Of a DNA stretch of 64,000 nt, positions 34,132-43,173 are shown one piece after another. The position numbers were made by a program, and so were the translations under genes. This DNA comes from JBGTFE01 sp049799955 (lineage in GTDB: Bacteria > Acidobacteriota > Blastocatellia > Pyrinomonadales > Pyrinomonadaceae). Under the pieces are notes generated by a model, which did not search any database, had not been told where the DNA came from, and saw only the letters and a list, made by a program, of their open reading frames with translations. Within the stretch, counting starts at the first letter, position 1; the number at the start of each line of letters is the position of its first letter. The stretch lies in assembly GCA_049799955.1 (NCBI GenBank), contig JBARIW010000131.1, positions 1 through 64,000 on the forward strand. The letters are read 5' to 3'.

Positions 34132-36018
34132 TTACTGAAGAATTTCAATTCTGTCATTTTTCTTCGGCGTCGCTTTCGGCGTCGATTTAGGCGTTCCGGT
34201 GGTCGAAAGCTGCGTCTGCTTCGGCGTCGGTTTTACGACCGAAGGTGTAACAGAAGGCTTCGGCGTCGCGCCCGGAGTTTCCGTTTTGGTAATTTCCTGC
34301 CGGTTATCGACTTGCGTATTCGTCGGAGTTTCGATTTCGGTATTTGTATTCGTGTTTGTTTCGACAACCTCCACAGTTGGCATTGGCGTCGGCGCAATCG
34401 TGCTTTCCGGCGAAGGCGTAGGCGTTGCAGATTTAATCGCAAAAGAATTTCCGTTATATATATACCAGCCAATGCCTGCGGCGCTGAGCGCCAGAAAAAG
34501 CAGAACGACCAGACCGCCCGCAATCGCCAAACCTTTGCCTTTGGATTTCTTTTCCGGCGGCGGCTGCGTTTGAACGGCAGGCAGCGGATATAATTCTTTT
34601 GAATAACTTCCCTGATTTTGCGCCGGAATCACAGCCGACGGCGAAAAATCTTCGGTTTGCGAAAAGCTTTCGACGGGCGCGGCGGCAACTGCGGGAACAT
34701 CGATTTCATCTTTCGTTTTTGCCGCGTTGAACATAGTTTCCGGCAAAATGTTTTCATCCGTTTGGGCAGGAGTCGAAACCGGCGGCTCGAATGTTTCCGG
34801 CTCGGTATCGATTTCGGGCTTTACATCCCTGACCGGCTCGCCCGACGGGAAAAAAGCATTGCTGAAAACTTCTGTTTTAACATCCGACTGTTTCGGCGGA
34901 AGCGGCTCCGGCGGCAGGTCGTAGGCAATCGTTTTGTCAAAATCCTGTTCCTGATTTACGCTCGGCGGCGGCGTATTATAAGGAACCGTGTCGCCCTGCG
35001 ATATTTCTTGATTATCAAACATCGACGGTATCGCCTGTGTTTGAATGTATGATTGAGGCGGCGTTTGAATTTCCGGCGCGGCGGCAACCGGCTCGTTTTT
35101 TCCGTCCGGCGCGGTGGCATCCGGCACGATTTGCTCGCTTTTCGCGTTAAAAGCGATTGTCTGCGCCGCCATCGCTTTCTGCATTTTCGCGTAGGCGTCG
35201 CGCAGTTCCTTCTGCATCTCGCGCGCGGTTGCGAATCGCTGCTCCTGGCTGACCGAAATTCCTTTTAAAATCACATCGGAAACGACTTTCGTAACTTCCG
35301 TATTTAAAGTTTCGACGGGCTGAATCGGGTCAGCCGAGCCGTTGAGAAGCGCGTCGGCGCGGCTCAGAGCGTCGGGCGGAACCTTGTTCGTCAAAAGCTG
35401 GTAAAGCGTTGCCGAAAGCGAATAAATATCGCTTCGAGGACTCGTTCCCGTCCCGCGAATCTGCTCCATCGGCGCGTAATGCGGCGTAAAACCGCTGCTT
35501 CCGGCGGAAGAAATGCGCGTTTCACCGACCGAATTTTTCGACAGACCGAAATCGAGCAGGATAATGTTGTTATCGCTCGTTAATTTTAAATTTTGCGGCT
35601 TGATGTCGCGGTGCAGAATCGGCGGCTCGTGCGTGTGCAGGTAAGCCAGAGCGTCGAGAAGCTGGTCAGCCCAGAATAAAACCCAGCTCAGCGGAAAAGG
35701 TTTTTGCGACGCTTCCAGACGTTTCGATAAATCCTCGCCCGCGATATGCTCCATCACCAGAAATTGATTTTCGTTCTCGATAAAATGGTCGCTGACTTTC
35801 GGCAAAACCGGATGCCGCATCCGCGCCAGCGTTCGCGCCTCGCGCTCGAATGCTCCGCCGAGAACCTCGTCGTCCGAGAAAAAAGTTCGCTTGAGCGCCA
35901 CCGCGCTGCCGAGACGCTGATCGACCGCCAGATAAACTTCGCCCATTCCGCCTTTCCCGATAAGCTGCACGACCAGATAGCGATTTTGTAATAAAGTATT
36001 CGGTGCTAAAGGTTTCAT
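34132..36018 (-). CDS. Membrane Ser/Thr protein kinase (Hanks type)
   Basis: 628 residues. The kinase domain (about 12-275) has GKGGMGEVY, the lysine in AVALKRTFF, HRDIKPQNLKL and LLDFGLSKN (DFG), with EQIRGTGTSPRSDIYSL for the activation-segment region; it should be active. A long acidic and Pro/Glu-rich cytoplasmic linker (about 290-500) leads to one transmembrane helix (about 508-532, AIAGGLVVLLFLALSAAG) and an extracytoplasmic Thr/Pro-rich tail (SPESTIAPTPMPTVEVV). The tail has no sensor domain of a recognised type. The downstream TPR gene is co-transcribed. Confidence 0.93.
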   Translation of the reverse strand: MKPLAPNTLLQNRYLVVQLIGKGGMGEVYLAVDQRLGSAVALKRTFFSDDEVLGGAFEREARTLARMRHPVLPKVSDHFIENENQFLVMEHIAGEDLSKRLEASQKPFPLSWVLFWADQLLDALAYLHTHEPPILHRDIKPQNLKLTSDNNIILLDFGLSKNSVGETRISSAGSSGFTPHYAPMEQIRGTGTSPRSDIYSLSATLYQLLTNKVPPDALSRADALLNGSADPIQPVETLNTEVTKVVSDVILKGISVSQEQRFATAREMQKELRDAYAKMQKAMAAQTIAFNAKSEQIVPDATAPDGKNEPVAAAPEIQTPPQSYIQTQAIPSMFDNQEISQGDTVPYNTPPPSVNQEQDFDKTIAYDLPPEPLPPKQSDVKTEVFSNAFFPSGEPVRDVKPEIDTEPETFEPPVSTPAQTDENILPETMFNAAKTKDEIDVPAVAAAPVESFSQTEDFSPSAVIPAQNQGSYSKELYPLPAVQTQPPPEKKSKGKGLAIAGGLVVLLFLALSAAGIGWYIYNGNSFAIKSATPTPSPESTIAPTPMPTVEVVETNTNTNTEIETPTNTQVDNRQEITKTETPGATPKPSVTPSVVKPTPKQTQLSTTGTPKSTPKATPKKNDRIEILQ

Positions 36019-36076
36019 TATATTTTTATCAAATTAATTAACGCAAAAAAATTTGGGATTTACAATTTCAGAATAA

Positions 36077-36622
36077 TTAATTATTGCTTACAATCAATTT
36101 TTCCTGCGGCAGCATCGCAGGCTGCCCGATGTGCTGCCAGCATCGACCGCCGCCTTTGACGCGGCGCGAGCAGGGCGTTCCCTTTTTCGTCGGCGCGCCG
36201 CAGAAATACGTGGCTTCCTGCACGCCGGATTCAAGCTGTTTCGTTTTCAAATTTGCCGGAACGACCTCGTTTTTTGCCTGCTTCGCAGAATTATTCGGTT
36301 GCGCCTGCACAGTTTGAACGAGTGTATTGGACGAATTTTGCGGCGAAATGGTTCGATTCGTTTCGCTCTTGTTCACATTCGGCACACTTGCGACTAACTG
36401 ATTCGGCGCGATATTCAAAGATTTTTCCGGCGTTCGCCAGAAACTTGCGAAACCGGCTAACCCGATAACGATACTCAATCCAAACACAATTTTCGATACT
36501 TTCTCGGAAGCGCCGAAATCGGTCGCGCAAAGCTCGCAAAACTTGCGGCTTGCCAGTAAATTCCAGTCAACGCGCTCAATTTTTTCGCCGCACTGACAGC
36601 AGAATTTAGGTTTATACGACAT
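36077..36622 (-). CDS. Zinc-ribbon membrane protein with DUF5763-like tail
   Basis: 181 residues. The N-terminal CCQCGEKI and CELCATDFG form a zinc ribbon (about 9-32); one transmembrane helix follows (about 44-62, KIVFGLSIVIGLAGFASFW). A Ser/Asn/Gln-rich periplasmic linker ends in the Cys/His motif YFCGAPTKKGTPCSRRV, then GGGRCWQH, which matches DUF5763-like domains. Function unknown. GGAAAAGG precedes the ATG. It is 58 bp upstream (in transcription order) of the kinase gene, so it may be the first gene of the same operon. Confidence 0.65.
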   Translation of the reverse strand: MSYKPKFCCQCGEKIERVDWNLLASRKFCELCATDFGASEKVSKIVFGLSIVIGLAGFASFWRTPEKSLNIAPNQLVASVPNVNKSETNRTISPQNSSNTLVQTVQAQPNNSAKQAKNEVVPANLKTKQLESGVQEATYFCGAPTKKGTPCSRRVKGGGRCWQHIGQPAMLPQEKLIVSNN

Positions 36623-36804
36623 AACCTTTTCCTTTTACGACCGAGATTTTGAAAACAATTTGTGAATAAAAAACTTTATCTTCTTGTTTGTTCGAGATAC
36701 AAGCATTATAAACTAAAAACAGACGGTTGTTAAGGAATATTTTGAAACCAAACCTGATGCAACCGCGTTACATTTTCGTGCGTCTGATTGATTAACTATT
36801 TGTT

Positions 36805-37791
36805 ATGCGTTTTCAAACAGCTATTTTAATTTTTTTACTGCTTTTCGCATTTTCGCGGGTTTCGGCGCAGGACGATGACCCGATTAAAGTCGATGCTTCG
36901 GTCGTACGTCTGAACGTCGGCGTGGCTGACCGGACCGGGCGTCCAATCACGAATTTAAACAAGGAAAACTTTACGGTTTACGAGGACGGCGTAAAACAGG
37001 AAATCGCCCGTTTTGAGCCGACGGTCGCGCCTTTTTCGGTCGTAATGATTCTCGATATGTCCGGCTCGACGCTCGGTTTCCGGCAGGTGATTCAGCAATC
37101 GGCTTTTCGATTTATCGACGCGCTTTCGCCCGACGACCGCGTGGCGGTCGTCGAATTTTACGACAAAGTAAATCTTCGGAACGATTTTACAAACAATCGA
37201 AAAATCATCGCCAACTCCATCACGCTCGCCAACGGGCGCGGAAAAACACAGCTCTACAGCGCAATCGATTTTGCGCTCGACAAGCTTTCCAAAGAAGGAA
37301 ATCGCCGCAAAGCCATCATCGTTTTAACCGACGGCGTAGATTCTTCCGTCAGAGATACTGACCGCAATTTCCTCGAAAAAATCAAAGAAACCGAAATTAC
37401 AACTGCCATCAAGCCGGAAACAAACGAAATTCTGAACCGCGTTTTGAGCAAATCCGACGCTCAGGGCGTAACGATTTACCCGATGGCTCTGCCGACCGGC
37501 GACCCGTTTAAGCTCGCCGACCCGACGCCGATTCAGATTGCAATGTTCTCCGCCGCCCGCTCGCGCCTGCAAATCCTCGCCGAACGAACCGGCGGAACTA
37601 TGAACGCCATCAATCGACTTGAAGAAATGGGCAAAATTTACGGCTTGGTCGCCGCCGAAATCCGCGCGCTCTACACGGTCGAATACCAATCAACCAACTC
37701 CGAACGCAATGGCAAATGGCGAACCATAAAGATTGAAGTAAAAAATCCCGAACTGATTTCAAAAACCAGAACAGGATATTTCGCCAAGTGA
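36805..37791 (+). CDS. Secreted VWFA-related domain protein
   Basis: 328 residues with a signal peptide (MRFQTAILIFLLLFAFSRVS, then AQ). Residues 28-70 (DASVVRLNVGVADRTGRPIT, NLNKENFTVYEDGVKQEI) and the following VWA domain (70-300: VVMILDMSGSTLG, DGVDSSV) fit the acidobacterial VWFA-related family. The MIDAS D-x-S-x-S (DMSGS) and a later D are present, so it can bind a divalent metal and a partner protein. It is monocistronic and ends at a 32-bp hairpin. Confidence 0.9.
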   Translation: MRFQTAILIFLLLFAFSRVSAQDDDPIKVDASVVRLNVGVADRTGRPITNLNKENFTVYEDGVKQEIARFEPTVAPFSVVMILDMSGSTLGFRQVIQQSAFRFIDALSPDDRVAVVEFYDKVNLRNDFTNNRKIIANSITLANGRGKTQLYSAIDFALDKLSKEGNRRKAIIVLTDGVDSSVRDTDRNFLEKIKETEITTAIKPETNEILNRVLSKSDAQGVTIYPMALPTGDPFKLADPTPIQIAMFSAARSRLQILAERTGGTMNAINRLEEMGKIYGLVAAEIRALYTVEYQSTNSERNGKWRTIKIEVKNPELISKTRTGYFAK

Positions 37792-37797
37792 TTGATA

Positions 37798-37870
37798 AAT
37801 TTAAGGTTTAAGGTTCAAGATTTAAGATTTGCGTCATTAATCTTAAATCTTGAACCTTAAACCTTAAATT
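37798..37870. repeat. Perfect 32-bp hairpin of AAGGTTT-like units
   Basis: Arms at 37798-37829 and 37839-37870 are exact reverse complements (32 bp) with a 9-nt loop, made of AAGGTTT/AAGATTT-type units. It begins 6 bp after the VWA stop codon and ends 8 bp before the -35 of the tRNA promoter. Confidence 0.9.
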
Positions 37871-37878
37871 TGCCTGAC

Positions 37879-37907
37879 TTGACACAAAAGCGCAAGATTT
37901 GTAGTCT
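37879..37907 (+). promoter_or_regulatory. Sigma-70 promoter of tRNA-Arg
   Basis: TTGACA (37879-37884), 17-bp spacer, TAGTCT (37902-37907). The predicted start near 37914 is 9 nt before the tRNA. Confidence 0.75.
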
Positions 37908-37922
37908 TAAAACTTGCTCTAT

Positions 37923-37999
37923 GCACCCGTAGCTCAGCTGGATAGAGTACTTGACTACGAATCAAGGGGTCGCATGTTCGAATCATGCCGGGTGTACCA
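37923..37999 (+). tRNA. tRNA-Arg (anticodon ACG)
   Basis: A 77-nt cloverleaf with encoded CCA end. Acceptor GCACCCG pairs with CGGGTGT (G-U at the first pair), D-arm contains AGCTGGATA, the anticodon stem CTTGA/TCAAG encloses the loop CTACGAA with anticodon ACG (read as ICG for CGN arginine codons), and the T-arm GCATG-TTCGAAT-CATGC is perfect. It has its own promoter upstream and a terminator downstream. Confidence 0.95.
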
Positions 38000-38015
38000 T
38001 TTATTTCAGTAATTT

Positions 38016-38045
38016 AGAGGCATCAAAATGATGCCTCTTTTATTT
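38016..38045 (+). terminator. Rho-independent terminator of tRNA-Arg
   Basis: AGAGGCATCA (38016-38025), 3-nt loop, TGATGCCTCT (38029-38038), then TTTTATTT. A 10-bp perfect stem. Confidence 0.88.
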
Positions 38046-38179
38046 CCCACCTAAATTCCCACCAAAACTTCCGAATCAGGGCGCGTTTTTTGATGGAAAA
38101 CAAAATTACTTACAAATGAGGGATTTGTTTAAAAAATTAATACTTTCTCTCATTTATTTTCAAACTCTATGGAGACATT

Positions 38180-38266
38180 ATGAAAGCATTATGCTGGTTT
38201 GGAACGAACGATGTGCGCGTGGAAGACGTTCCCGACCCGAAAATTCCAGATAGATACATTTATTGA
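38180..38266 (+). pseudogene. Truncated zinc alcohol/formaldehyde dehydrogenase
   Basis: A ribosome site (GGAGA) and ATG open a 28-codon frame beginning MKALCWFGTNDVRVEDVP, which is the beginning of the GroES-like domain of zinc-dependent alcohol or formaldehyde dehydrogenases (family of about 380 residues). The reading stops at TGA 38264-38266 after only about 24 recognisable codons, and the rest of the enzyme is missing. A hairpin (AGGTCAG at 38303 with CTGACCT at 38327) follows. This is a deletion remnant lying just past tRNA-Arg. Confidence 0.7.
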
Positions 38267-38401
38267 AACTTATCGGATAATTCATTTTTCACTAAATAAT
38301 GTAGGTCAGACGTATTTTGAGAACGGCTGACCTTCTCTCTTATTTAGATAGATGGTGATGTGTTACGATAAGTAAAATTGGTTGGATTTATAATTAAATA
38401 G

Positions 38402-39463
38402 ATGGAGACACGAAATATTATCGTCATCGGCGCTTCCGCCGGCGGTTTCGACGCTTTGAAAAAACTCGTCGCGGATTTGCCGAAGGATTTGGCGGCATCG
38501 ATATTCGTCGTGTGGCATATGCCGCCGGATGTGCGCGGTGTTTTGCCGCAGGTTTTGAATCGCTTTGAAACAGTTCGCGCGACGCACGCCATCGACGGCG
38601 AGCGAATCGAGCCGAACCGGATTTACGTCGCGCCGCCCGACCGTCATTTGCTGATTGAAAAGGGCAATGTTCGCGTTACGCGCGGTCCGAAGGAAAATCG
38701 TTTTCGCCCCGCCGTTGACCCGCTTTTTCGTTCGGCGGCTTACGCTTACGGCTCAAGAGTAATCGGCGTGATTTTGTCGGGCGCGCTCGACGACGGAACA
38801 GCCGGACTTTGGACAATCAAGCAGCGCGGCGGTCTGGCGATTGTGCAAGACCCTTTGGATGCGGAAGTGCCGTCGATGCCGGAAAACGCGCTGCGCGAGG
38901 TGGCGGTTGATTATAAGGTTCCGCTGGCGGAAATGGCTGAGCTTCTCGTCCGCCTTTCGCGGGAAGAAGCGGCGGAAAATACGGAGATTAACATGGCGGA
39001 AAATGCGGAAAACGAAAAAACGAAAATCGAAATCGACATCGCGGCGGAAGCGAGCGCTTTTGAATCGGGCATTATGAAATTCGGCGCGCTCACGCCATAC
39101 ACATGTCCCGAATGTCACGGCGTTTTGTCCGCTTTGACCGACGGCAGCATCAGGCGATTTCGCTGTCATACGGGACACGCATATTCCGCCGACAGTCTTT
39201 TAACGACGGTTACGGATAATATCGAAAACAGCCTCTATGATGTGATGCGCGGCATCGAAGAAAGCGTAATGCTGCTCAATCATCTCGGCGACCATTTCGC
39301 CGAAGTCAATCAGCCGAAGCTCGCGGCTTTATATTTCAAAAAGGCTCAGGAAGCCGAACAGAGAGCGCAAACTGTCCGGCAAATCGTCTTGTCGCACGAA
39401 CGCCTGAGCAAAGACAATTTGCTGGAGCAGGCGGCGGAAACGAACGATGATAAAGAGAAATAA
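38402..39463 (+). CDS. Stand-alone CheB-type methylesterase
   Basis: 353 residues. The CheB catalytic domain lies at the N-terminus (about 5-190): Ser12 in GASAGGFDAL, His in VWHMPPDV (about 39) and the Asp in LSGALDDGTAGLW (about 130) form the expected triad for hydrolysing methyl-glutamate or deamidating glutamine. The N-terminal receiver domain of classical CheB is absent. Residues 228-275 contain TCPECHGVL and RCHTGHAYS, a small zinc-type motif, followed by a helical tail. It is probably co-transcribed with the fusion kinase 71 bp downstream. No chemoreceptor or CheA is nearby, so it likely serves a non-chemotactic signalling system. Confidence 0.88.
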   Translation: METRNIIVIGASAGGFDALKKLVADLPKDLAASIFVVWHMPPDVRGVLPQVLNRFETVRATHAIDGERIEPNRIYVAPPDRHLLIEKGNVRVTRGPKENRFRPAVDPLFRSAAYAYGSRVIGVILSGALDDGTAGLWTIKQRGGLAIVQDPLDAEVPSMPENALREVAVDYKVPLAEMAELLVRLSREEAAENTEINMAENAENEKTKIEIDIAAEASAFESGIMKFGALTPYTCPECHGVLSALTDGSIRRFRCHTGHAYSADSLLTTVTDNIENSLYDVMRGIEESVMLLNHLGDHFAEVNQPKLAALYFKKAQEAEQRAQTVRQIVLSHERLSKDNLLEQAAETNDDKEK

Positions 39464-39534
39464 TAAAAATCAGCCTCGATTAATTTTACTTTGAAGCTTC
39501 ATAAAATAGCGGTAAGATACAGGATAAAGTTGTT

Positions 39535-42500
39535 ATGAAAAAATCCAAACCTCAAAAAACCGAAACGAATAAAGACCGGGCGCGAAAGAACGGAAAAGAA
39601 GATTTTTTAGTCGTCGGCATCGGCGCGTCGGCGGGCGGCGTGCAGGCGCTCAAGAGTTTTTTTGAAAATGTTCCGGCGGATTCGGGCGCGGCTTATATCG
39701 TCATTCTGCATCTTTCGCCCGACCACGACAGCCAGCTCGCGGAAGTTTTGCAGACGGTCGCGCGGATTCCCGTTACGCAGGTTACGAAAAAGGTAAAGGT
39801 TGCGCCGAATCACGTCTATGTCGTGTCGCCGAATGAAAGTCTTTCGATGCTTGACGGGCATATTATCGTTTCGCCGATTCACACCATCGAAGAGCGGCGC
39901 GCGCCGGTCGATATTTTTTTCCGAACTCTGGGCGAATCGCACACGGCGCGCGCGATTGCAGTCATTTTGTCGGGAACGGGCGCGGACGGCTCGATGGGCA
40001 TCAAGCGCGTCAAGGAAAACGGCGGGACGGCGTTTGTTCAGAATCCGCGCGAAGCCGAGTTTTCCGAGATGCCGCGCAACTCGATTGCGACCGATTTGAT
40101 TGACGAGGTTTTGAACGTCGCCGAAATTCCCGCGAAAATCGTCGCTTACCGGGAAAATCTCGGAAAAGTCGTCATCGCGGTCGAACCCGAAGCCGAAATC
40201 GAGGAACAGCAGTCGGCGCTGCGCGAGATTTTTACGCATCTGCGCGTCCGTACAGGACACGATTTTACAAATTATAAACGTGCGACGGTGCTTCGGCGCA
40301 TCGAACGGCGCATCAATGTTCGTGTTCTTCCAAATCTTCCGGCATACGCGGCTTACTTACGGGCAAACAACGACGAAACGCAGGCTTTGCTGAAAGATTT
40401 GCTGATTTCCGTGACGAATTTCTTTCGTAACAAAAAAGCTTTTCAATATCTGGAAGCGGAAATTATTCCCAAAATTCTGGAAGGAAAAAAATCCGGCGAG
40501 CAAATTCGCCTGTGGGTGGCGGGCTGCGCGACGGGCGAGGAAGCGTATTCGCTGGCGATGCTTCTGGCGGAAAAAATAAACGCCGCGCCCGACGCGCCGA
40601 CGGTGCAGATTTTCGCCACCGACATCGACGAAGACGCCATCGCCTCCGCGCGAAACGGTTTTTACACTTTGAACGACGCGGCGGACGTTTCGCCCGAACG
40701 CCTGCGCCGGTTTTTCACAAAGGAAAAAGAAGGCTACCGCATCCGGCGCGAGCTGCGCGAGCTGATTTTATTCGCCAAGCATAATCTGCTCAAAGACCCG
40801 CCGTTTTCGCGTCTGGATTTGGCGACGTGCCGCAACCTTTTGATTTATTTTAACCGGACGGCGCAGGAACGCGCGATGGAAACTTTTCATTTCGCCTTAC
40901 AGCCCGGCGGCTATCTTTTCTTAGGCTCTTCCGAATCGGTGGACGGCGCGAACGATTTATACACGCCGGTGAGCCGCGAGTATCGCATTTTCCAAAGCCG
41001 CGCGACCGCGCCGCGCTTTTCCTATCCCGTGCCGGATTTGTCGCCGTCGTTTCGTTTCGACCAGCCGCTTCCGGCTCCGGCTGAAAATCAGGAAAATAAA
41101 ATTCATTCGCTCGAACGGGTTTCTTACGGCGATTTGCACGGTGACATTTTAGAGCAATACGCGCCGCCGTCAATCGTCGTCAACGAGCAATATGATGTCG
41201 TTCACGTTTCGGCGCGCGCCGGTCGCTATTTGCAGGTTACGGGCGAGCCTTCGAATAATTTATTCAAACTGATTCGACCCGAACTTAAACTGGAGCTTTC
41301 GACCGCCGTTTATCAAGCCGTGCAAAGGCAAACGAATGTCGCCGCCGACAATTTAAAGGTACAGATTGACGACCGCATCGAATCGGTCAACGTCAACGTG
41401 CGTCCCGTCCTGCGCCGGAGCGAAGATACGATACGCGGTTTTATATTGATTATCTTTGAACAGGCGGCGGACGCGCCCGGCGCTTCGGAAGCGGTTTTTA
41501 TGTCGCCCGAACCCATCACGCGCCAACTCGAAGAAGCGCTTCTGCGCTCGCAGACGGATTATCGAACGGCAATCGAGCAGTCGGAAATTCAAGCCGAAGA
41601 ACTCAAAGCGTCAAACGAAGAGCTTCAGGCGATAAATGAAGAGCTGCGCTCGGCGACCGAAGAGCTCGAAACCGGAAAGGAAGAGCTGCAATCGGTCAAC
41701 GAGGAGCTTATCACGGTCAACCAGGAGCTGAAAATCAAAATCGAGGAGCTTTCGCTGTCGAACAACGATTTTCAAAATCTGATTAATTCGACCAATATCG
41801 GCACGATTTTTCTTGACCGTAACTTGCGCGTCAAGCTGTTTACGCCTGCCGCCAAGGAAATTTTCAATCTTATTCCGGCAGATAACGGGCGGCTGCTCTC
41901 CGATATTACGCACAAGCTCGAATATCAGGATTTTATTCACGACGTTGAAACGGTTTTGAACACTTTGCAGGAAATCGAGCGCGAAGTCCACACCGTCGGC
42001 GGAAGCGTTTACATGCTGCAAATTACGCCCTATCGCACGTCGGAACACCATATCAACGGCGCAATTATTTCCTTTATCAATATCACCAAGCGCAAACAGG
42101 CGGAAGAAGCGTTGAGCGAATCCGCGGAACGTATGAGCCTTATTATAACGAGCGTCGAAGATTATGCGATTATTACGACCGACCTCAAAGGAATCGTTAC
42201 CGGCTGGAATTTGGGCGCGGAAAAAATGTTCGGTTATACGGAAAGCGAGATGTGCGGGCAAAGCGCCGACATTATTTTTACGCCCGAAGACCGCAAAAAA
42301 GGCGCTCCCGATATAGAGAGGCGGACGGCGCTGGAAAAAGGAAAAGCCGAGGATGAGCGTTTTCATCTTCGCAAAGACGGCTCGCGTTTTTACGTCTCCG
42401 GCGTGATGCAGCCGCTTAAAGACGGTAAAATCGACGGTTTTGTGAAAATCGCCCGCGATATGACCGAACGCATCAAAGCCGAACAAGCCCAGCGCGACAA

Positions 42501-43173
42501 GGAAATGCTGCAAAAACTCGTCAGCGCGCAGGAAGACGAGCGCAAGCGTATCGCCCGCGACCTTCACGACGAGCTTGGACAGCAGTTGACCGCCTTAAGA
42601 CTAAGGCTCGAATCGGTTAGAAAATTATGCGACGATAACGAAGAATTGTGCGGCAAAATCGACGAAACGCAGACTATCGCCAGGCATCTCGACGCGGGAA
42701 TCGATTTTCTCGCGTGGGAGCTGCGCCCGGCGGCGCTCGACGATTTAGGACTGCGCGCCGCGCTCGAAAAATACGTGAACGAATGGTCGCATTTTTCAGG
42801 CGTAACGGCGGAACTCATCGGCTCGGCGTTGAAAAATGAACGTTTTACGCCGGAAGTCGAAACGAATCTATACCGAATCGCGCAGGAGGCGCTCAACAAT
42901 GTGCATAAACACGCGAAAGCGAAAAGCGTCGAAGTTTCTCTGGAAAAACGCGGCAGCGATTTAATCGTTTTAATCATCGCGGACAACGGCAAAGATTTTA
43001 ATCCGAAAAATAAAGCGAACCAGAACAAAGGCATCGGTTTAATCGGAATGCAGGAACGCGCCGTATTGATAGGCGGGAGAATGGAAATTGAATCCGCGCC
43101 GAAAAAAGGCACGACCATTTTTGTCCGCGTCCCGGTGTCATTTGATAAAAAGGAGAAAAAAAATGACGAGTAA
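39535..43173 (+). CDS. CheB-CheR-PAS-histidine kinase fusion
   Basis: 1212 residues. Order: CheB methylesterase (about 22-195, GASAGGVQAL, LHLSPDH, LSGTGADGSMG), CheR methyltransferase (about 228-480, VRTGHDFTNYKR, VAGCATGEEAYSLAML for SAM binding, FATDIDEDAIASAR), a long coiled coil (about 680-745, NEELQAINEELRSATEELE), two PAS domains (about 745-850 and 865-985), a HisKA_3 dimerisation domain (about 998-1060; phosphorylated His in RIARDLHDELGQQ) and an HATPase (NGKGIGLIGM region about 1147-1205). It can act on a receptor-like methylation site while relaying phosphate to the response regulator that overlaps its end. Confidence 0.9.
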   Translation: MKKSKPQKTETNKDRARKNGKEDFLVVGIGASAGGVQALKSFFENVPADSGAAYIVILHLSPDHDSQLAEVLQTVARIPVTQVTKKVKVAPNHVYVVSPNESLSMLDGHIIVSPIHTIEERRAPVDIFFRTLGESHTARAIAVILSGTGADGSMGIKRVKENGGTAFVQNPREAEFSEMPRNSIATDLIDEVLNVAEIPAKIVAYRENLGKVVIAVEPEAEIEEQQSALREIFTHLRVRTGHDFTNYKRATVLRRIERRINVRVLPNLPAYAAYLRANNDETQALLKDLLISVTNFFRNKKAFQYLEAEIIPKILEGKKSGEQIRLWVAGCATGEEAYSLAMLLAEKINAAPDAPTVQIFATDIDEDAIASARNGFYTLNDAADVSPERLRRFFTKEKEGYRIRRELRELILFAKHNLLKDPPFSRLDLATCRNLLIYFNRTAQERAMETFHFALQPGGYLFLGSSESVDGANDLYTPVSREYRIFQSRATAPRFSYPVPDLSPSFRFDQPLPAPAENQENKIHSLERVSYGDLHGDILEQYAPPSIVVNEQYDVVHVSARAGRYLQVTGEPSNNLFKLIRPELKLELSTAVYQAVQRQTNVAADNLKVQIDDRIESVNVNVRPVLRRSEDTIRGFILIIFEQAADAPGASEAVFMSPEPITRQLEEALLRSQTDYRTAIEQSEIQAEELKASNEELQAINEELRSATEELETGKEELQSVNEELITVNQELKIKIEELSLSNNDFQNLINSTNIGTIFLDRNLRVKLFTPAAKEIFNLIPADNGRLLSDITHKLEYQDFIHDVETVLNTLQEIEREVHTVGGSVYMLQITPYRTSEHHINGAIISFINITKRKQAEEALSESAERMSLIITSVEDYAIITTDLKGIVTGWNLGAEKMFGYTESEMCGQSADIIFTPEDRKKGAPDIERRTALEKGKAEDERFHLRKDGSRFYVSGVMQPLKDGKIDGFVKIARDMTERIKAEQAQRDKEMLQKLVSAQEDERKRIARDLHDELGQQLTALRLRLESVRKLCDDNEELCGKIDETQTIARHLDAGIDFLAWELRPAALDDLGLRAALEKYVNEWSHFSGVTAELIGSALKNERFTPEVETNLYRIAQEALNNVHKHAKAKSVEVSLEKRGSDLIVLIIADNGKDFNPKNKANQNKGIGLIGMQERAVLIGGRMEIESAPKKGTTIFVRVPVSFDKKEKKNDE

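Noticed and set aside
41611..42567. 318-residue minus-strand frame opposite the CheB-CheR-kinase gene
   Set aside because: Antisense shadow; the sense frame has clear coiled-coil and PAS content, and the reverse has no domain.
42564..43118. 184-residue minus-strand frame opposite the kinase domain
   Set aside because: Antisense shadow, Ser/Leu-rich.
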